From Aquisalibacillus elongatus (lineage in GTDB: Bacteria; Bacillota; Bacilli; Bacillales; Alkalibacillaceae), in NCBI RefSeq assembly GCF_003843875.1, contig NZ_RKRF01000007.1:248001-312000 (forward strand): a stretch of DNA of 64,000 bases, given 5' to 3'. The notes below the pieces were generated by a model. The model made no database searches and was not told the origin of the DNA. It saw nothing but the letters and a program-made list of their open reading frames with translations. Shown piece by piece: positions 41,537-50,300 of the stretch (positions are counted from its first letter, which is position 1; each line of letters starts with the position of its first letter). The position numbers and the translations under genes were made by a program.

Positions 41537-41815
41537 ATGGATGAGAATGAACGTATTATAATTCCTGATGAGAACGGTGAGGAACATTTATTTGATATTC
41601 TGTTTACATTTGACGTTGATGAAACAGAAAAGTCTTATTTAGTCGCAGTACCGGCAGAACAGAATGAAGATGAGGAACAAGAAGTTTTCGCATTCCGATT
41701 TGAAGAAAATGATGAAAACGAAGATGACCTAACCCTTTATCAAATTGAAACGGATCAAGAATGGGAAATGATTGAAGAAATGCTTGCTACGTTTACTGAA
41801 TCGGATGAAGAGTAA
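41537..41815 (+). CDS. yrzB: DUF1292 acidic protein (YrzB)
   Basis: This 92-aa protein contains IIIPDENGEEHLFDILFTFDVDE, the DUF1292 core. It is exceptionally acidic: roughly a third of residues are Asp or Glu. Function unknown. TAGGAGG lies about 10 nt before ATG 41537. It ends the yrzL-yqgF-yrzB unit, followed by a clear terminator. Confidence 0.92.
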   Translation: MDENERIIIPDENGEEHLFDILFTFDVDETEKSYLVAVPAEQNEDEEQEVFAFRFEENDENEDDLTLYQIETDQEWEMIEEMLATFTESDEE

Positions 41816-41844
41816 ATAAAAAGACATAATTGAACAATGAACTT

Positions 41845-41875
41845 AAACACTCGAGCGATCGAGTGTTTTTATTTT
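41845..41875 (+). terminator. Terminator after yrzB
   Basis: AAACACTCGA (41845-41854) pairs with TCGAGTGTTT (41859-41868) around a GCGA (GNRA-type) tetraloop and runs into a T tract. Confidence 0.93.
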
Positions 41876-41988
41876 AGTCTAATCTCATAATAGAACCTAT
41901 TTGAGTGAACTTTTTTTATCAATGTACAAAAAAGATAGAAAAATTCCTTAAAATAATTTATAATATTACGGGTGAAGGGGGAAGAAAT

Positions 41989-43116
41989 ATGTCTTCTAAC
42001 AACGGATATTCTGATTTAAGAAATCAACGAGTCAAAGAAGCTAAAATTTCTAGAATTATTATTATAACGATTATTGCCGTATTATTAATCGTGATCAGTG
42101 CAGTCGGTTATTTCACATATAACTATTTATCTGAAGGGCTAAGTCCAGTTGACCCCAATGATCACACAATTAAAGAAATTGAAATCCCCCTTGGATCTAG
42201 TGTTGATCAAATAGGTGAGATTCTAGAAGAGAAAGACATTATAGATAATAGTACCATTTTTAAGTATTACGTTAAATTTAAAAATGAAACTGGATTTCAG
42301 GCTGGGGAGTATAAGCTATCAAGCAGTATGAAAATGGATAATATCATTGAATCGTTAAAAACTGGGAAGATCTTGGTAGAACCTTTATTTACAGTTACGA
42401 TTCCTGAAGGGACAACCATTGAAGAAATTGCTGAAATATATGATGAAAATACATCCATTGATGGCGAAGAATTTTTAGAAATGATGACTGATGAAAGTTA
42501 TATTCAATCGCTAGTAGAACTTTATCCTGGTATTCTTAATGAGGAAGATATACTTCAAGAAGACATTCGTTACCCACTAGAAGGGTATTTGTATGCTGCA
42601 ACTTATCCTTTCTTTGAGGAAGACCCGACGATAGAACAAGTTGTCGAAAAGATGTTACAAGAAACGCAAGATCGTGTCATGGCATATACAGTTGACATTG
42701 AGAATATGGGATTGACCTATCATGAGGTGATCACGATGGCTTCACTAATAGAAGAAGAAGCGGTTGGTGAAGAAGACAGAAAAATGATTTCTGGTGTATT
42801 TTATAATCGTATGAATCGAGAACCAGAGATGCCATTACAAACAGATCCAACTGTGTTATATGCGTTAGGCGAGCATAAAGAACAAGTATTATACGAAGAT
42901 TTAGAAGTTGAATCCCCTTATAACACTTATGTAAACAGCGGGCTACCAATTGGTCCAATATCTAACTTTAGAGAGAATGCCTTACAAGCAGCGCTGTATC
43001 CCGAAGAACATGATTATCTTTACTTCGTTGCTGGGTATGATGGTGAAGTATACTATGCTGAGACAAACGAAGAGCATAATCAAAATATACAAGAACACCG
43101 TCCACCACAAGATTAA
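41989..43116 (+). CDS. mltG: Endolytic murein transglycosylase MltG
   Basis: This 375-aa membrane-anchored protein has a basic N-terminus, a helix at about 22-46 and an extracytoplasmic YceG domain. Catalytic motif ASLIEEEAVGEEDR contains the proposed active Glu, and LQTDPTVLYALG and SPYNTYVNSGLPIGPI are conserved. It cuts nascent glycan strands and so limits their length. ATG 41989 has AAGGGGGAAG upstream. The longer frame from 41905 lacks a site. In B. subtilis this is yrrL. Confidence 0.94.
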   Translation: MSSNNGYSDLRNQRVKEAKISRIIIITIIAVLLIVISAVGYFTYNYLSEGLSPVDPNDHTIKEIEIPLGSSVDQIGEILEEKDIIDNSTIFKYYVKFKNETGFQAGEYKLSSSMKMDNIIESLKTGKILVEPLFTVTIPEGTTIEEIAEIYDENTSIDGEEFLEMMTDESYIQSLVELYPGILNEEDILQEDIRYPLEGYLYAATYPFFEEDPTIEQVVEKMLQETQDRVMAYTVDIENMGLTYHEVITMASLIEEEAVGEEDRKMISGVFYNRMNREPEMPLQTDPTVLYALGEHKEQVLYEDLEVESPYNTYVNSGLPIGPISNFRENALQAALYPEEHDYLYFVAGYDGEVYYAETNEEHNQNIQEHRPPQD

Positions 43117-43124
43117 CTCAATAT

Positions 43125-43161
43125 ACAGGGAATGTGTTTAAAGCACATTCTCCTGTTTTTT
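43125..43161 (+). terminator. Terminator after mltG
   Basis: ACAGGGAATGTG pairs with CACATTCTCCTGT (one bulge) and ends in T7. Confidence 0.88.
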
Positions 43162-43187
43162 TGTATATTGGAATGGAGTGTAAGAAG

Positions 43188-43817
43188 ATGTCAAAGACAT
43201 ATATACAAAAGCTGTATAATGACCATAAGCCTCAACAAGATTATCTCGAAGAAATGGAGGCTTATGCTTTAGAACATCAAGTACCAATCATGGAACGAGA
43301 TGGAATCGAACTTCTAAAACAACTTGTTCGTTTGCATCAGCCGAAAACTATTTTAGAAATTGGTACAGCAATTGGTTATTCTGCCATTCAAATGGCAATT
43401 GCTAACGAAAAGGCTCATATTACTTCAATTGAAATTGATGAATCACATAAAGCTATTGCCGAAAAAAATATTCAAAAGGCGGGGCTAGATCATCAAATTG
43501 ATGTGGTTCTAAGTGATGCCAATGAATACTTAGAGCAACATCAGCATGCTTATGATTTAGTGTTTGTTGATGCAGCAAAAGGACAATATAAGAATTATAT
43601 AGAAAAACTCCACCCAATTCTGGAAAGTGGTTCTCTGATTATTATTGACAATGTTTTATTTAAAGGTTATGTTTCTAAAGAAGTCCAAGGACATAAAAGA
43701 TTTGATCAATTAGGCGAAAAAATTAATCAATTTAATCAATGGTTAATTGAACATCCTCATTTTGAAACCACTATTGTGGAAACAGGGGATGGCGTCGCAA
43801 TAGCATTAAAGAGGTGA
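43188..43817 (+). CDS. trmR: tRNA 5-hydroxyuridine methyltransferase TrmR (YrrM)
   Basis: This 209-aa class I methyltransferase of the O-methyltransferase-3 family has the SAM-binding [14 protein letters not shown], the acidic IEIDE strand, FVDAAKGQY and DNVLFKG. B. subtilis YrrM (TrmR) converts 5-hydroxyuridine-34 to 5-methoxyuridine in tRNA; the same position after mltG supports orthology. ATG 43188 is 7 nt after GGAGTG. The peptidase-U32 genes yrrN and yrrO that separate yrrM from udk in B. subtilis are absent here. Confidence 0.88.
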   Translation: MSKTYIQKLYNDHKPQQDYLEEMEAYALEHQVPIMERDGIELLKQLVRLHQPKTILEIGTAIGYSAIQMAIANEKAHITSIEIDESHKAIAEKNIQKAGLDHQIDVVLSDANEYLEQHQHAYDLVFVDAAKGQYKNYIEKLHPILESGSLIIIDNVLFKGYVSKEVQGHKRFDQLGEKINQFNQWLIEHPHFETTIVETGDGVAIALKR

Positions 43818-43825
43818 AAAACAGC

Positions 43826-44455
43826 GTGTACCATGACAAACCAATCATAATAGGTGTAGCAGGTGGTACAGGTTCGGGAAAAACAACCGTAACTCGTGCG
43901 ATCTGTGACCATTTCAAAGATACTTCTGTTCTAATGATGGAACAAGATTTCTACTATAAAGACCAATCGCATATGCCTTTTGAAGAAAGATTAAATACAA
44001 ACTATGACCATCCATTGGCTTTTGATAACGATTTGTTAATGGAGCATTTAAATCAATTGAAAAACTGGCAGACCATCGAAAAACCGGTTTATAATTATGA
44101 AATGCATACGCGTTCAGAAGAAACAGTTTTTGTCGAACCAAAAGAAGTTATCATTTTGGAAGGAATTTTAGTATTAGAAGACGAAAGATTACGTAATATG
44201 ATGGATATAAAAGTGTTCGTAGATACGGATGCTGACATTCGTATTATTCGCCGTTTATTGAGAGATATTAATGAGCGAGGTCGAACGTTAGAATCCGTAA
44301 TTAATCAATATATAAACGTTGTACGCCCAATGCATTTGCAGTTTGTAGAACCAGCTAAGCGTTATGCAGATGTAATTATTCCAGAAGGCGGACAAAACCA
44401 TGTGGCTGTAGATTTGCTTACGACAAAAATTGAAAGTATTATTAATAAAACATAA
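43826..44455 (+). CDS. udk: Uridine/cytidine kinase
   Basis: Udk phosphorylates uridine and cytidine in pyrimidine salvage. The 209-aa protein has Walker [40 protein letters not shown] and [12 protein letters not shown]. The start is set at GTG 43826 ([14 protein letters not shown]), 9-11 nt after AAAGAGGTG. The in-frame GTG at 43814 is part of that site and would overlap trmR. Coupling to trmR is likely either way. Confidence 0.95.
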   Translation: MYHDKPIIIGVAGGTGSGKTTVTRAICDHFKDTSVLMMEQDFYYKDQSHMPFEERLNTNYDHPLAFDNDLLMEHLNQLKNWQTIEKPVYNYEMHTRSEETVFVEPKEVIILEGILVLEDERLRNMMDIKVFVDTDADIRIIRRLLRDINERGRTLESVINQYINVVRPMHLQFVEPAKRYADVIIPEGGQNHVAVDLLTTKIESIINKT

Positions 44456-44526
44456 TCATAAATATGATTCAAAATGAATCAATTAATGAAGTAGTATTCG
44501 TAAATAATCAAAGGAGTGTATGAACT

Positions 44527-45003
44527 ATGGCTGAAGAAAAAAGCTATTATATGACAGAGGAAGGGCTAGAAAAACTAGAACAAGAATTAAATGAACTTAA
44601 AACAGTACGCCGTCCCGAAGTGGTTGAGCGTATTAAAGTTGCTAGAAGTTTCGGTGATTTATCTGAGAACTCTGAATATGATGCAGCCAAAGATGAACAA
44701 GCCTTCGTTGAGTCACGAGTCGCTCAAGTTGAAAATATGATTCGAAATGCTGTTATTATTGAAAATGATGAAGAATCTAATGACACAGTTCAATTAGGCA
44801 AGACTGTTAAGTTTGTAGAGCTACCGGATGGCGATGAAGAAGAATATCAAATTGTTGGTAGTGCAGAGTCAGATCCGTTTGAAGGTCGTATCTCTAATGA
44901 CTCTCCAATGGCTCAAAGCTTATTAGGTAAAAAAGTTGGGGAACAAGTCACTGTACAAACACCTGGTGGCGAAATTGACGTTAAAATTGTAGAAGTTTCA
45001 TAA
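44527..45003 (+). CDS. greA: Transcription elongation factor GreA
   Basis: This 158-aa factor rescues backtracked RNA polymerase. The N-terminal coiled coil carries the acidic tip ([23 protein letters not shown]), and the C-terminal FKBP-like domain contains [30 protein letters not shown] lies 9 nt before ATG 44527. It is followed by a long perfect inverted repeat and then yrrS. Confidence 0.97.
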   Translation: MAEEKSYYMTEEGLEKLEQELNELKTVRRPEVVERIKVARSFGDLSENSEYDAAKDEQAFVESRVAQVENMIRNAVIIENDEESNDTVQLGKTVKFVELPDGDEEEYQIVGSAESDPFEGRISNDSPMAQSLLGKKVGEQVTVQTPGGEIDVKIVEVS

Positions 45004-45014
45004 TTAAATCAACC

Positions 45015-45048
45015 TTATGTCCTACACAAATAGACGTGTAGGACATAA
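45015..45048 (+). terminator. 13-bp perfect inverted repeat after greA
   Basis: TTATGTCCTACAC (45015-45027) pairs with GTGTAGGACATAA (45036-45048) around 8 nt. It lacks a T tract, so it may be an inefficient terminator or an RNA-stabilising hairpin. Confidence 0.6.
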
Positions 45049-45134
45049 TATTATGGTCTCTTTCTGAATATCAATAATCTATGGAGTAGACTATTGAGTG
45101 GTGTAAGCATCATTTAAAAGGAGAGTGGAGAAAC

Positions 45135-45854
45135 ATGGCTTATGATTCTATTGGTACTACAAGGTCGGATCGTTATGAAAGTCGGCGTAAAAATACGAAA
45201 CTAATGAACCTATTAATTATCATCGCTATTTTATTAACTGCTTTTCTAATCGGAATGCTTGTATTTGGTGATGATGAAGATGAGGACAACCAGGACCAAG
45301 CACAAGAAAGCCAAACTGATGAATCTAATGATTCAGAAGATCAATCAGAACAAGGAACTAATGATAATGAAGATGAAGATAATACTGACCAAACTGAAAC
45401 AGACAATACAGATGAAGATGAAGAGGAACAATCTTCTAATAATGAAGACGAAAATGAAACAACTGATGATGAAACAGAACAAAATGAGCCAGCTGAAAAT
45501 AGCGCTGAAGTAAAAGAAGTGATTAGTGGTTCATGGGACCCTTATCCTACTGAACAAGAGGAACCCCATACAATTAATTGGGATACGGAGTCACAAGACT
45601 TTTACGAAATGAAGATGGCGATCGCGTCATCATTAGATGTCTCCAGTGAAGACTTAATATATTGGTATGTTGAGAATGGAGGAGCACCTGACAAAGTTAA
45701 CGGATACGTAGAGCAACGCGGTACGAATGAATATTATCGTGTCTATCTTGAGTGGATTGAATCAGAAGGTTGGCAACCTCAACGCGTAGAAGAATTATAC
45801 GAGAATATAGGGGAACAAAAACTAGAAGGAACTTATGAAAACAACGATGAATAA
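45135..45854 (+). CDS. yrrS: YrrS-like DUF1510 membrane protein
   Basis: This 239-aa protein has a short basic cytoplasmic N-terminus and one membrane helix (about 24-44). A long Asp/Glu/Asn/Gln/Thr-rich disordered linker runs from about 46 to 130. A compact C-terminal DUF1510 domain contains DPYPTEQEEPHTINWDT and YWYVENGGAPDKVNGYVEQRGT. In B. subtilis yrrS lies beside the class A penicillin-binding protein gene pbpI (yrrR). No PBP is present here. The linker's acidity is compatible with adaptation to salt. Confidence 0.88.
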   Translation: MAYDSIGTTRSDRYESRRKNTKLMNLLIIIAILLTAFLIGMLVFGDDEDEDNQDQAQESQTDESNDSEDQSEQGTNDNEDEDNTDQTETDNTDEDEEEQSSNNEDENETTDDETEQNEPAENSAEVKEVISGSWDPYPTEQEEPHTINWDTESQDFYEMKMAIASSLDVSSEDLIYWYVENGGAPDKVNGYVEQRGTNEYYRVYLEWIESEGWQPQRVEELYENIGEQKLEGTYENNDE

Positions 45855-45869
45855 GAAAGGATTTATTAA

Positions 45870-46568
45870 ATGAAATACGGCATCATAGGAGCAATGGAAC
45901 AAGAATTAGAGTGGTTATTAACGAAGATGACGGTTGAAGAAGAATTAACCGTAGCTAATTGTAAGTTTTATGAAGGTGAGATAGCGGGTCAACAAGTCGT
46001 CCTATTACAATCTGGGATTGGGAAAGTAAATGCTGCACTTTCTACAACCATTTTGCATGAACGTTTCAAGCCAGATTATGTGATTAATACAGGTTCAGCC
46101 GGCGGCACAGACCCTAACTTAAATGTCGGTGATGTAGTTATTGGTGAGAAAGTTATTCATCACGATGCAGACGCTAGAGCATTTGGATATGCTTATGGGC
46201 AAATTCCTCAAATGCCAAAGTTTTATCAGTCTGATTCTGCATTGATGGAAAAGGCAAAGCTTGCTATGAATCGAGTCGATACAAAAATCCAAATCGTAGA
46301 AGGAGTAATAGGGACAGGAGACTCCTTTATGTCTGAAGAAACTCGGGTTAGCGCTGTATTAAATCAACTTCCTGAGGTAAGAGCATTGGAAATGGAAGCA
46401 GTATCAATCGCACAAGTTTGTCACCAATATAATACACCATGCTTAGTTATCCGATCACTATCAGATATCGCAGGTAAAGAATCGGACGTTTCGTTTGATC
46501 AGTATTTAGAGAAGGCTGCGAAATATAGTGCTAATCTAATTGTAGAAGTGTTAAAAAGTACACCGTAA
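45870..46568 (+). CDS. mtnN: 5'-methylthioadenosine/S-adenosylhomocysteine nucleosidase
   Basis: MtnN cleaves MTA and SAH, recycling by-products of SAM use. The 232-aa protein begins MKYGIIGAMEQELEWLL and has INTGSAGGTDP, ALEMEAVSIAQVC and RSLSDIAG with the catalytic Asp. In B. subtilis the gene heads the mtnN-mccAB cysteine-from-methionine cluster. Here yrrT and mccAB do not follow, and a terminator ends the unit. AAAGGAT precedes ATG 45870. Confidence 0.96.
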   Translation: MKYGIIGAMEQELEWLLTKMTVEEELTVANCKFYEGEIAGQQVVLLQSGIGKVNAALSTTILHERFKPDYVINTGSAGGTDPNLNVGDVVIGEKVIHHDADARAFGYAYGQIPQMPKFYQSDSALMEKAKLAMNRVDTKIQIVEGVIGTGDSFMSEETRVSAVLNQLPEVRALEMEAVSIAQVCHQYNTPCLVIRSLSDIAGKESDVSFDQYLEKAAKYSANLIVEVLKSTP

Positions 46569-46573
46569 TGCAT

Positions 46574-46613
46574 AAACCCCAGTTAAAGTGTTATATTTCA
46601 CTTTCTGGGGTTT
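46574..46613. terminator. Terminator between mtnN and convergent small gene
   Basis: AAACCCCAG (46574-46582) pairs with CTGGGGTTT (46605-46613), with an inner AAAGTG/CACTTT stem. It sits between convergent genes. Confidence 0.85.
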
Positions 46614-46617
46614 TGGT

Positions 46618-46767
46618 TTATTTGTAGTAGTAAACATAATATCCACCGAGAATCAATAATAAAAGTAATGTCACAATCAGAAGACTATAGGCAAATGTGT
46701 TTGGTTGATAGTAGTTCGGATATGGGACATCATACGGGTTGTAATATGGAGGATACATTCCATACAT
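46618..46767 (-). CDS. 49-aa Tyr/Pro-rich single-pass membrane peptide
   Basis: A short frame on the minus strand starts MYGMYPPYYNPYDVPYPNYY and continues with one strongly hydrophobic helix (about residues 27-43), ending YYVYYYK. A GGAG site lies 9 nt before the ATG. The Tyr/Pro/Asn-rich head plus C-terminal membrane helix recalls small coat- or membrane-associated sporulation peptides. The next gene on the same strand is sigK. I do not recognise the family. The intact frame, the ribosome-binding site and the terminator just beyond the stop support a real gene. Confidence 0.62.
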   Translation of the reverse strand: MYGMYPPYYNPYDVPYPNYYQPNTFAYSLLIVTLLLLLILGGYYVYYYK

Positions 46768-46849
46768 TCAGATCATCTCCATTTCACAGGACTTATTTGC
46801 TTCAATATATGCGTTTGTAACGGTTTTTGGATAGATATTTGCCTAACTT

Positions 46850-47572
46850 CTATAAATCTTTATTTTTCTCGTGCTGTTGTTCATCTCTATAAAAGGCATG
46901 AAACATTTTCATAAGCGCACGCTTTTCGATTCTTGATACGTAGCTTCGTGATATTTTTAATTCTTTTGCAATTTCACGTTGCGTTAGTTCTTCTCGTTCA
47001 TTAAGGCCGTATCTTTTAACAATGACTTCCTTTTCACGTTGATCTAAAAGATCAATATATTTAAAGACTTTTGCGATTTCCATAGAGGTTTGTATTTTTT
47101 CAACTAAATCAGGCTGATCCGATTTTAAGATATCAATTAAACTAATCTCATTACCCTCTTTATCTTGACCTATAGGGTCTTGTAATGACATATCTTTATT
47201 ACTTTTCTTAGACGTTCTTAAGTACATTAAAATTTCATTATCAATACATCTTGCTACATACGTCGCTAATTTGGTACCCCTACTGCTTGAGAAGCTTTCA
47301 ACCCCCTTAATCAGACCGATTGTACCGATTGAAATTAAATCTTCTTGGTCCTCTTTATTGTTTTCATATTTTTTAGCAATGTGAGCAACAAGACGCAAAT
47401 TATGTTCTATAAGCTTATTTCTTGCTTCAAGATCGCCTTGTTCGAACCGTTTTAAATACTCTTCTTCTTCATCTCGGCTAAGAGGTTGTGGGAATGCGTT
47501 ACCTTTAACATACGAAGCGAAGAAGTATAAATTCTCAAAGATGATCGTCAAAAGCTTCAACATTGTGTACAT
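46850..47572 (-). CDS. sigK: RNA polymerase sigma-K (pro-sigma-K), uninterrupted
   Basis: This 240-aa sporulation sigma factor of the late mother cell contains [21 protein letters not shown], sigma-2 [13 protein letters not shown]...[17 protein letters not shown] and sigma-4 [22 protein letters not shown]. The first 20 or so residues are hydrophobic and precede SYVK, the point where SpoIVFB cuts the pro-sequence in B. subtilis. The gene is continuous, with no skin-type prophage insertion. ATG 47572 follows GGGG by 8 nt; a second Met three codons on is possible. Confidence 0.95.
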   Translation of the reverse strand: MYTMLKLLTIIFENLYFFASYVKGNAFPQPLSRDEEEEYLKRFEQGDLEARNKLIEHNLRLVAHIAKKYENNKEDQEDLISIGTIGLIKGVESFSSSRGTKLATYVARCIDNEILMYLRTSKKSNKDMSLQDPIGQDKEGNEISLIDILKSDQPDLVEKIQTSMEIAKVFKYIDLLDQREKEVIVKRYGLNEREELTQREIAKELKISRSYVSRIEKRALMKMFHAFYRDEQQHEKNKDL

Positions 47573-47596
47573 CGCATCAACCCCACGTTATAAATT

Positions 47597-47614
47597 TATA
47601 GGCGAACACCTATA
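47597..47614. repeat. Inverted repeat upstream of sigK
   Basis: TATAGG (47597-47602) and CCTATA (47609-47614) form a dyad about 25 bp upstream of the sigK start. It could be an operator or a leader hairpin. Confidence 0.4.
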
Positions 47615-47659
47615 ATTAGAGTGTATGATGCAATATGAATTTAGTGCCTGTACACATAT

Positions 47660-47690
47660 AAAAAGTCGGCTCAAAAAGTTTTGAGCCGAC
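47660..47690 (-). terminator. Terminator of the mrp operon
   Basis: GTCGGCTCAAAA (47665-47676) pairs with TTTTGAGCCGAC (47679-47690). On the minus strand the stem is followed by T5, directly after mrpG. Confidence 0.9.
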
Positions 47691-47695
47691 GTTAT

Positions 47696-48043
47696 TTATG
47701 AGCCATCCTTCTGTTTTTGATCTCGTTTTAAATCATCTCGAATACTGTGTTCCCAAAGTTCGACACCCTTTGAGTGCGCTGCTCTTGAGATCATGTGTCC
47801 GCTAACTGGAGCGGTTATTAGAATGAAAATAATCCCTAAGATTAACTTACCACTAATTATTCCATTTTCTACGTATAAGAAAAGAAATGCACCTAATAAA
47901 ACGCCAGCGACACCAAGCGTTGCAGCTTTTGTTGCCGCGTGAAGTCTCGTATAAATATCGGGGAATCGTAATATGCCTAAGGAACCGGATAAGACAAAAA
48001 AGGTGCCACTTAATAATAATAGACTAATGATGATTTTGATCAA
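47696..48043 (-). CDS. mrpG: Na+/H+ antiporter subunit G
   Basis: This 115-aa protein has three membrane helices and the MrpG motif GSLGILRFPDIYTRLHAATKAATLG, ending in a charged cytoplasmic tail. It is the last gene of the Mrp operon. The start is placed at TTG 48043-48041, 7 nt after AAAAGGGT, giving a 20-nt overlap with mrpF. A longer frame from ATG 48073 would overlap mrpF by 50 nt and add a non-conserved N-terminus. Mrp complexes exchange cytoplasmic Na+ for protons and support growth at high pH or salt. Confidence 0.88.
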   Translation of the reverse strand: MIKIIISLLLLSGTFFVLSGSLGILRFPDIYTRLHAATKAATLGVAGVLLGAFLFLYVENGIISGKLILGIIFILITAPVSGHMISRAAHSKGVELWEHSIRDDLKRDQKQKDGS

Positions 48044-48329
48044 TAATAACACCCTTTTCAATGAATTTCGCAATAGCGATTGTTCCTATAAATAGTAAGA
48101 TCCCAATTAATAAAACGACATCATTTAATTTGTCGGTTACAAGTTGAATTGACGCTAAACCTGTAATAGCCATCATATTAATACCCATGGTATCAATAGC
48201 AACTGCACGATCGGCGTTAGAGGGACCTCTAAATGCTCTAATGACAAGTAGAAATATAGATATCGTCATAGCTATGAAACATATGATTAGTACAATATCT
48301 AACAACTGATCTCCAAACTCTTCAAGCAT
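48024..48329 (-). CDS. mrpF: Na+/H+ antiporter subunit F
   Basis: This 101-aa protein has three membrane helices and the conserved LVIRAFRGPSNADRAVAIDTMG segment of MrpF/MnhF. Its ATG shares one base with the mrpE stop (TAATG), and its end overlaps mrpG, indicating translational coupling. The full-length N-terminus and the conserved Asp in helix 2 (RAVAID) suggest a working subunit. Confidence 0.93.
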   Translation of the reverse strand: MLEEFGDQLLDIVLIICFIAMTISIFLLVIRAFRGPSNADRAVAIDTMGINMMAITGLASIQLVTDKLNDVVLLIGILLFIGTIAIAKFIEKGVIIDQNHH

Positions 48330-48805
48330 TATCGTGTCACCTCCATGATCGCTTTTTCAAATGTGTTTTTAATGTCGTTAATCTCTTCTTCTACATCTGG
48401 CATATCCATGGCATGTATATAAATAGTTGTATAATCATCTGATACTGAAACGGATAACGTTCCAGGTGTAAGAGAGATTAAATTGGCTAAAAGGGTTATT
48501 TCCCAATTGCTTTTAAGGTCAGTCGGTAGAGCGAAAATACCTGGTTGGACCTTTAATTTTGGAACATATGCAAGTTTTACAATATTCCAGGTTGATAAAA
48601 TTAATTCTTTTATAAATAAAAGGATTAGGCTAATGACTTTCCAAACCCTCAACAAATAATAAGCATCTGGTACGAATCTTCTTAGGAAGAAGAGTAGTGC
48701 CATACCAATTAAATACCCAGTAAAGAACGTAAGAAAGTCGTATGACTCGCTCAAAAACATCCATAGCATGGCGATAAGTATGTTTAGAATAATTTGTAAT
48801 GTCAT
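48329..48805 (-). CDS. mrpE: Na+/H+ antiporter subunit E
   Basis: This 158-aa protein has N-terminal membrane helices and the MrpE domain: FTGYLIGMALLFFLRR, then the C-terminal soluble part NLISLTPGTLSVSVSDDYTTIYIHAMD. Its role is assembly or stability of the complex. A 7-nt gap follows mrpD and a 1-nt overlap leads to mrpF. Confidence 0.93.
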   Translation of the reverse strand: MTLQIILNILIAMLWMFLSESYDFLTFFTGYLIGMALLFFLRRFVPDAYYLLRVWKVISLILLFIKELILSTWNIVKLAYVPKLKVQPGIFALPTDLKSNWEITLLANLISLTPGTLSVSVSDDYTTIYIHAMDMPDVEEEINDIKNTFEKAIMEVTR

Positions 48806-48812
48806 TTAATCA

Positions 48813-50300
48813 TTACCCCTTTAACACTGAAGAAATATATTCAGTACGCTCCAACAAATAACTTGAAATCTGATCAATATAAGGTAGAACAGTTTCTGCT
48901 CCTACTCCTAAATAAATAGATATACTAATTAAGAATGTAGCTGGTATGGTTAGAGCGTGCACTTTTGAAGGATTTGTGGTCATACCTTCCATTTTCTCTC
49001 CCCAGAAGCCTCTAATAAATATACGAATCATAGAAAGGAGAATTAATAAACTAGATAGTAATGCCACGACGGTTAATAAAATTTCTCCTTGATCAAGGGC
49101 ACCTCTCAATAATAATAGCTTTCCTATAAAGCCGCTAAATGGTGGGATTCCTGCTAATACTAATGAACCGATAAAGAATAACCATCCTAGTAATGGAAAC
49201 CTTTGTATGACACCACTCATTTGGGACAAGTCTTTAGTTCCAGCTGCGACAATTAATGCCCCAATTAATAAAAATAAAGCTGCTTTAATCACCATGTCAT
49301 GCATTAAATAATAAATGGATCCTGATAAACCATCTTCATTAAATAAACCAATTCCCATCAAGATAAACCCAATGGCTGGAATGATATTGTACGTAATGAT
49401 TAATTTTACATTATTCGTTGATAATGCACCTATAACACCAAAAATCATGGTCAGCATGGCGAGCCAAATAAATAATTGATGTGTAACTCCGGTATCGTGA
49501 ACAAAAATCAAAGTAAACACTCTGAAAATCGAGTAAATACCTACTTTTGTTAATAAAGCACCAAACAAAGCTGAGACAACTGGATTAGGTACGACATAGG
49601 AATTTGGTAACCAGTAATATAATGGGAAAATGGCTGCTTTTACAGCAAATACAAAGAATAAGAGAATTCCAATGACCGTGACAATACCTTGGTCTTCAGC
49701 TGGAATTGAATCGACTCTTTCAGCTATGTGCGCCATGTTAACTGTTCCAACTAACGAATAAATAAACGCAACAGTTGTAACAAATAACATGGATGAAAAT
49801 AGATTAATCAATACATATTTAAGTGATTCTCTTAATTGGGCTTTGCCATTCCCTAAGACGATTAAGCCATATGAAGCCATTAATAAGACTTCAAAAAATA
49901 CGAACAAGTTGAATAAGTCACCGGTAATGAATGCACCTGAAACACCTGAGATTAACAGGAAAAAGAACGTATAAAAATAAAATTTTTCTTGTTGATCAGA
50001 TAATGAATGCGGTGCATAAAATACAGCTGCAGTTGCAATAACATATGTGGTTAATACTAAAATTATGGACAAGTAATCAAGAACGAGAGAGATTCCAAAA
50101 GGAGCATCCCATCCTCCGCCTTGAAGAACGATCATGCCATCACTATAAACCTTAAACGTAATGAAGAGCATAACGCCTAAAAATACGACCATGAAAATTT
50201 TAGATAATGGTCGAACAATATTTAGTTTTCCGGGGAAAAACGCTACGATTACACTTGCTAGTATTGGTAGTATGATTGGAAGTATTGCTAAGTTATTCAT
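48813..50300 (-). CDS. mrpD: Na+/H+ antiporter subunit D
   Basis: This 495-aa protein has about 14 membrane helices and is homologous to the proton-pumping ND4/NuoM subunits of complex I. The motifs TGDLFNLFVFFEVLLMASYGLIVL (with the functional Glu), VKAAIFPLYYWLPNSYVVPNPVSAL-like and HDMVIKAALFL are intact. Its start overlaps the mrpC end by 8 nt. It is one of the two large ion-translocating subunits, the other being MrpA. Confidence 0.95.
   Translation of the reverse strand: MNNLAILPIILPILASVIVAFFPGKLNIVRPLSKIFMVVFLGVMLFITFKVYSDGMIVLQGGGWDAPFGISLVLDYLSIILVLTTYVIATAAVFYAPHSLSDQQEKFYFYTFFFLLISGVSGAFITGDLFNLFVFFEVLLMASYGLIVLGNGKAQLRESLKYVLINLFSSMLFVTTVAFIYSLVGTVNMAHIAERVDSIPAEDQGIVTVIGILLFFVFAVKAAIFPLYYWLPNSYVVPNPVVSALFGALLTKVGIYSIFRVFTLIFVHDTGVTHQLFIWLAMLTMIFGVIGALSTNNVKLIITYNIIPAIGFILMGIGLFNEDGLSGSIYYLMHDMVIKAALFLLIGALIVAAGTKDLSQMSGVIQRFPLLGWLFFIGSLVLAGIPPFSGFIGKLLLLRGALDQGEILLTVVALLSSLLILLSMIRIFIRGFWGEKMEGMTTNPSKVHALTIPATFLISISIYLGVGAETVLPYIDQISSYLLERTEYISSVLKG

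Noticed and set aside
45259..45513. 84-codon frame rich in Met/Lys inside yrrS
   Set aside because: It is the +1 shadow of the repetitive acidic linker (GAA/GAT/AAT codons) of yrrS.
46850..47572. skin-element interruption of sigK
   Set aside because: The frame is continuous over 240 codons with sigma-2 and sigma-4 regions joined.
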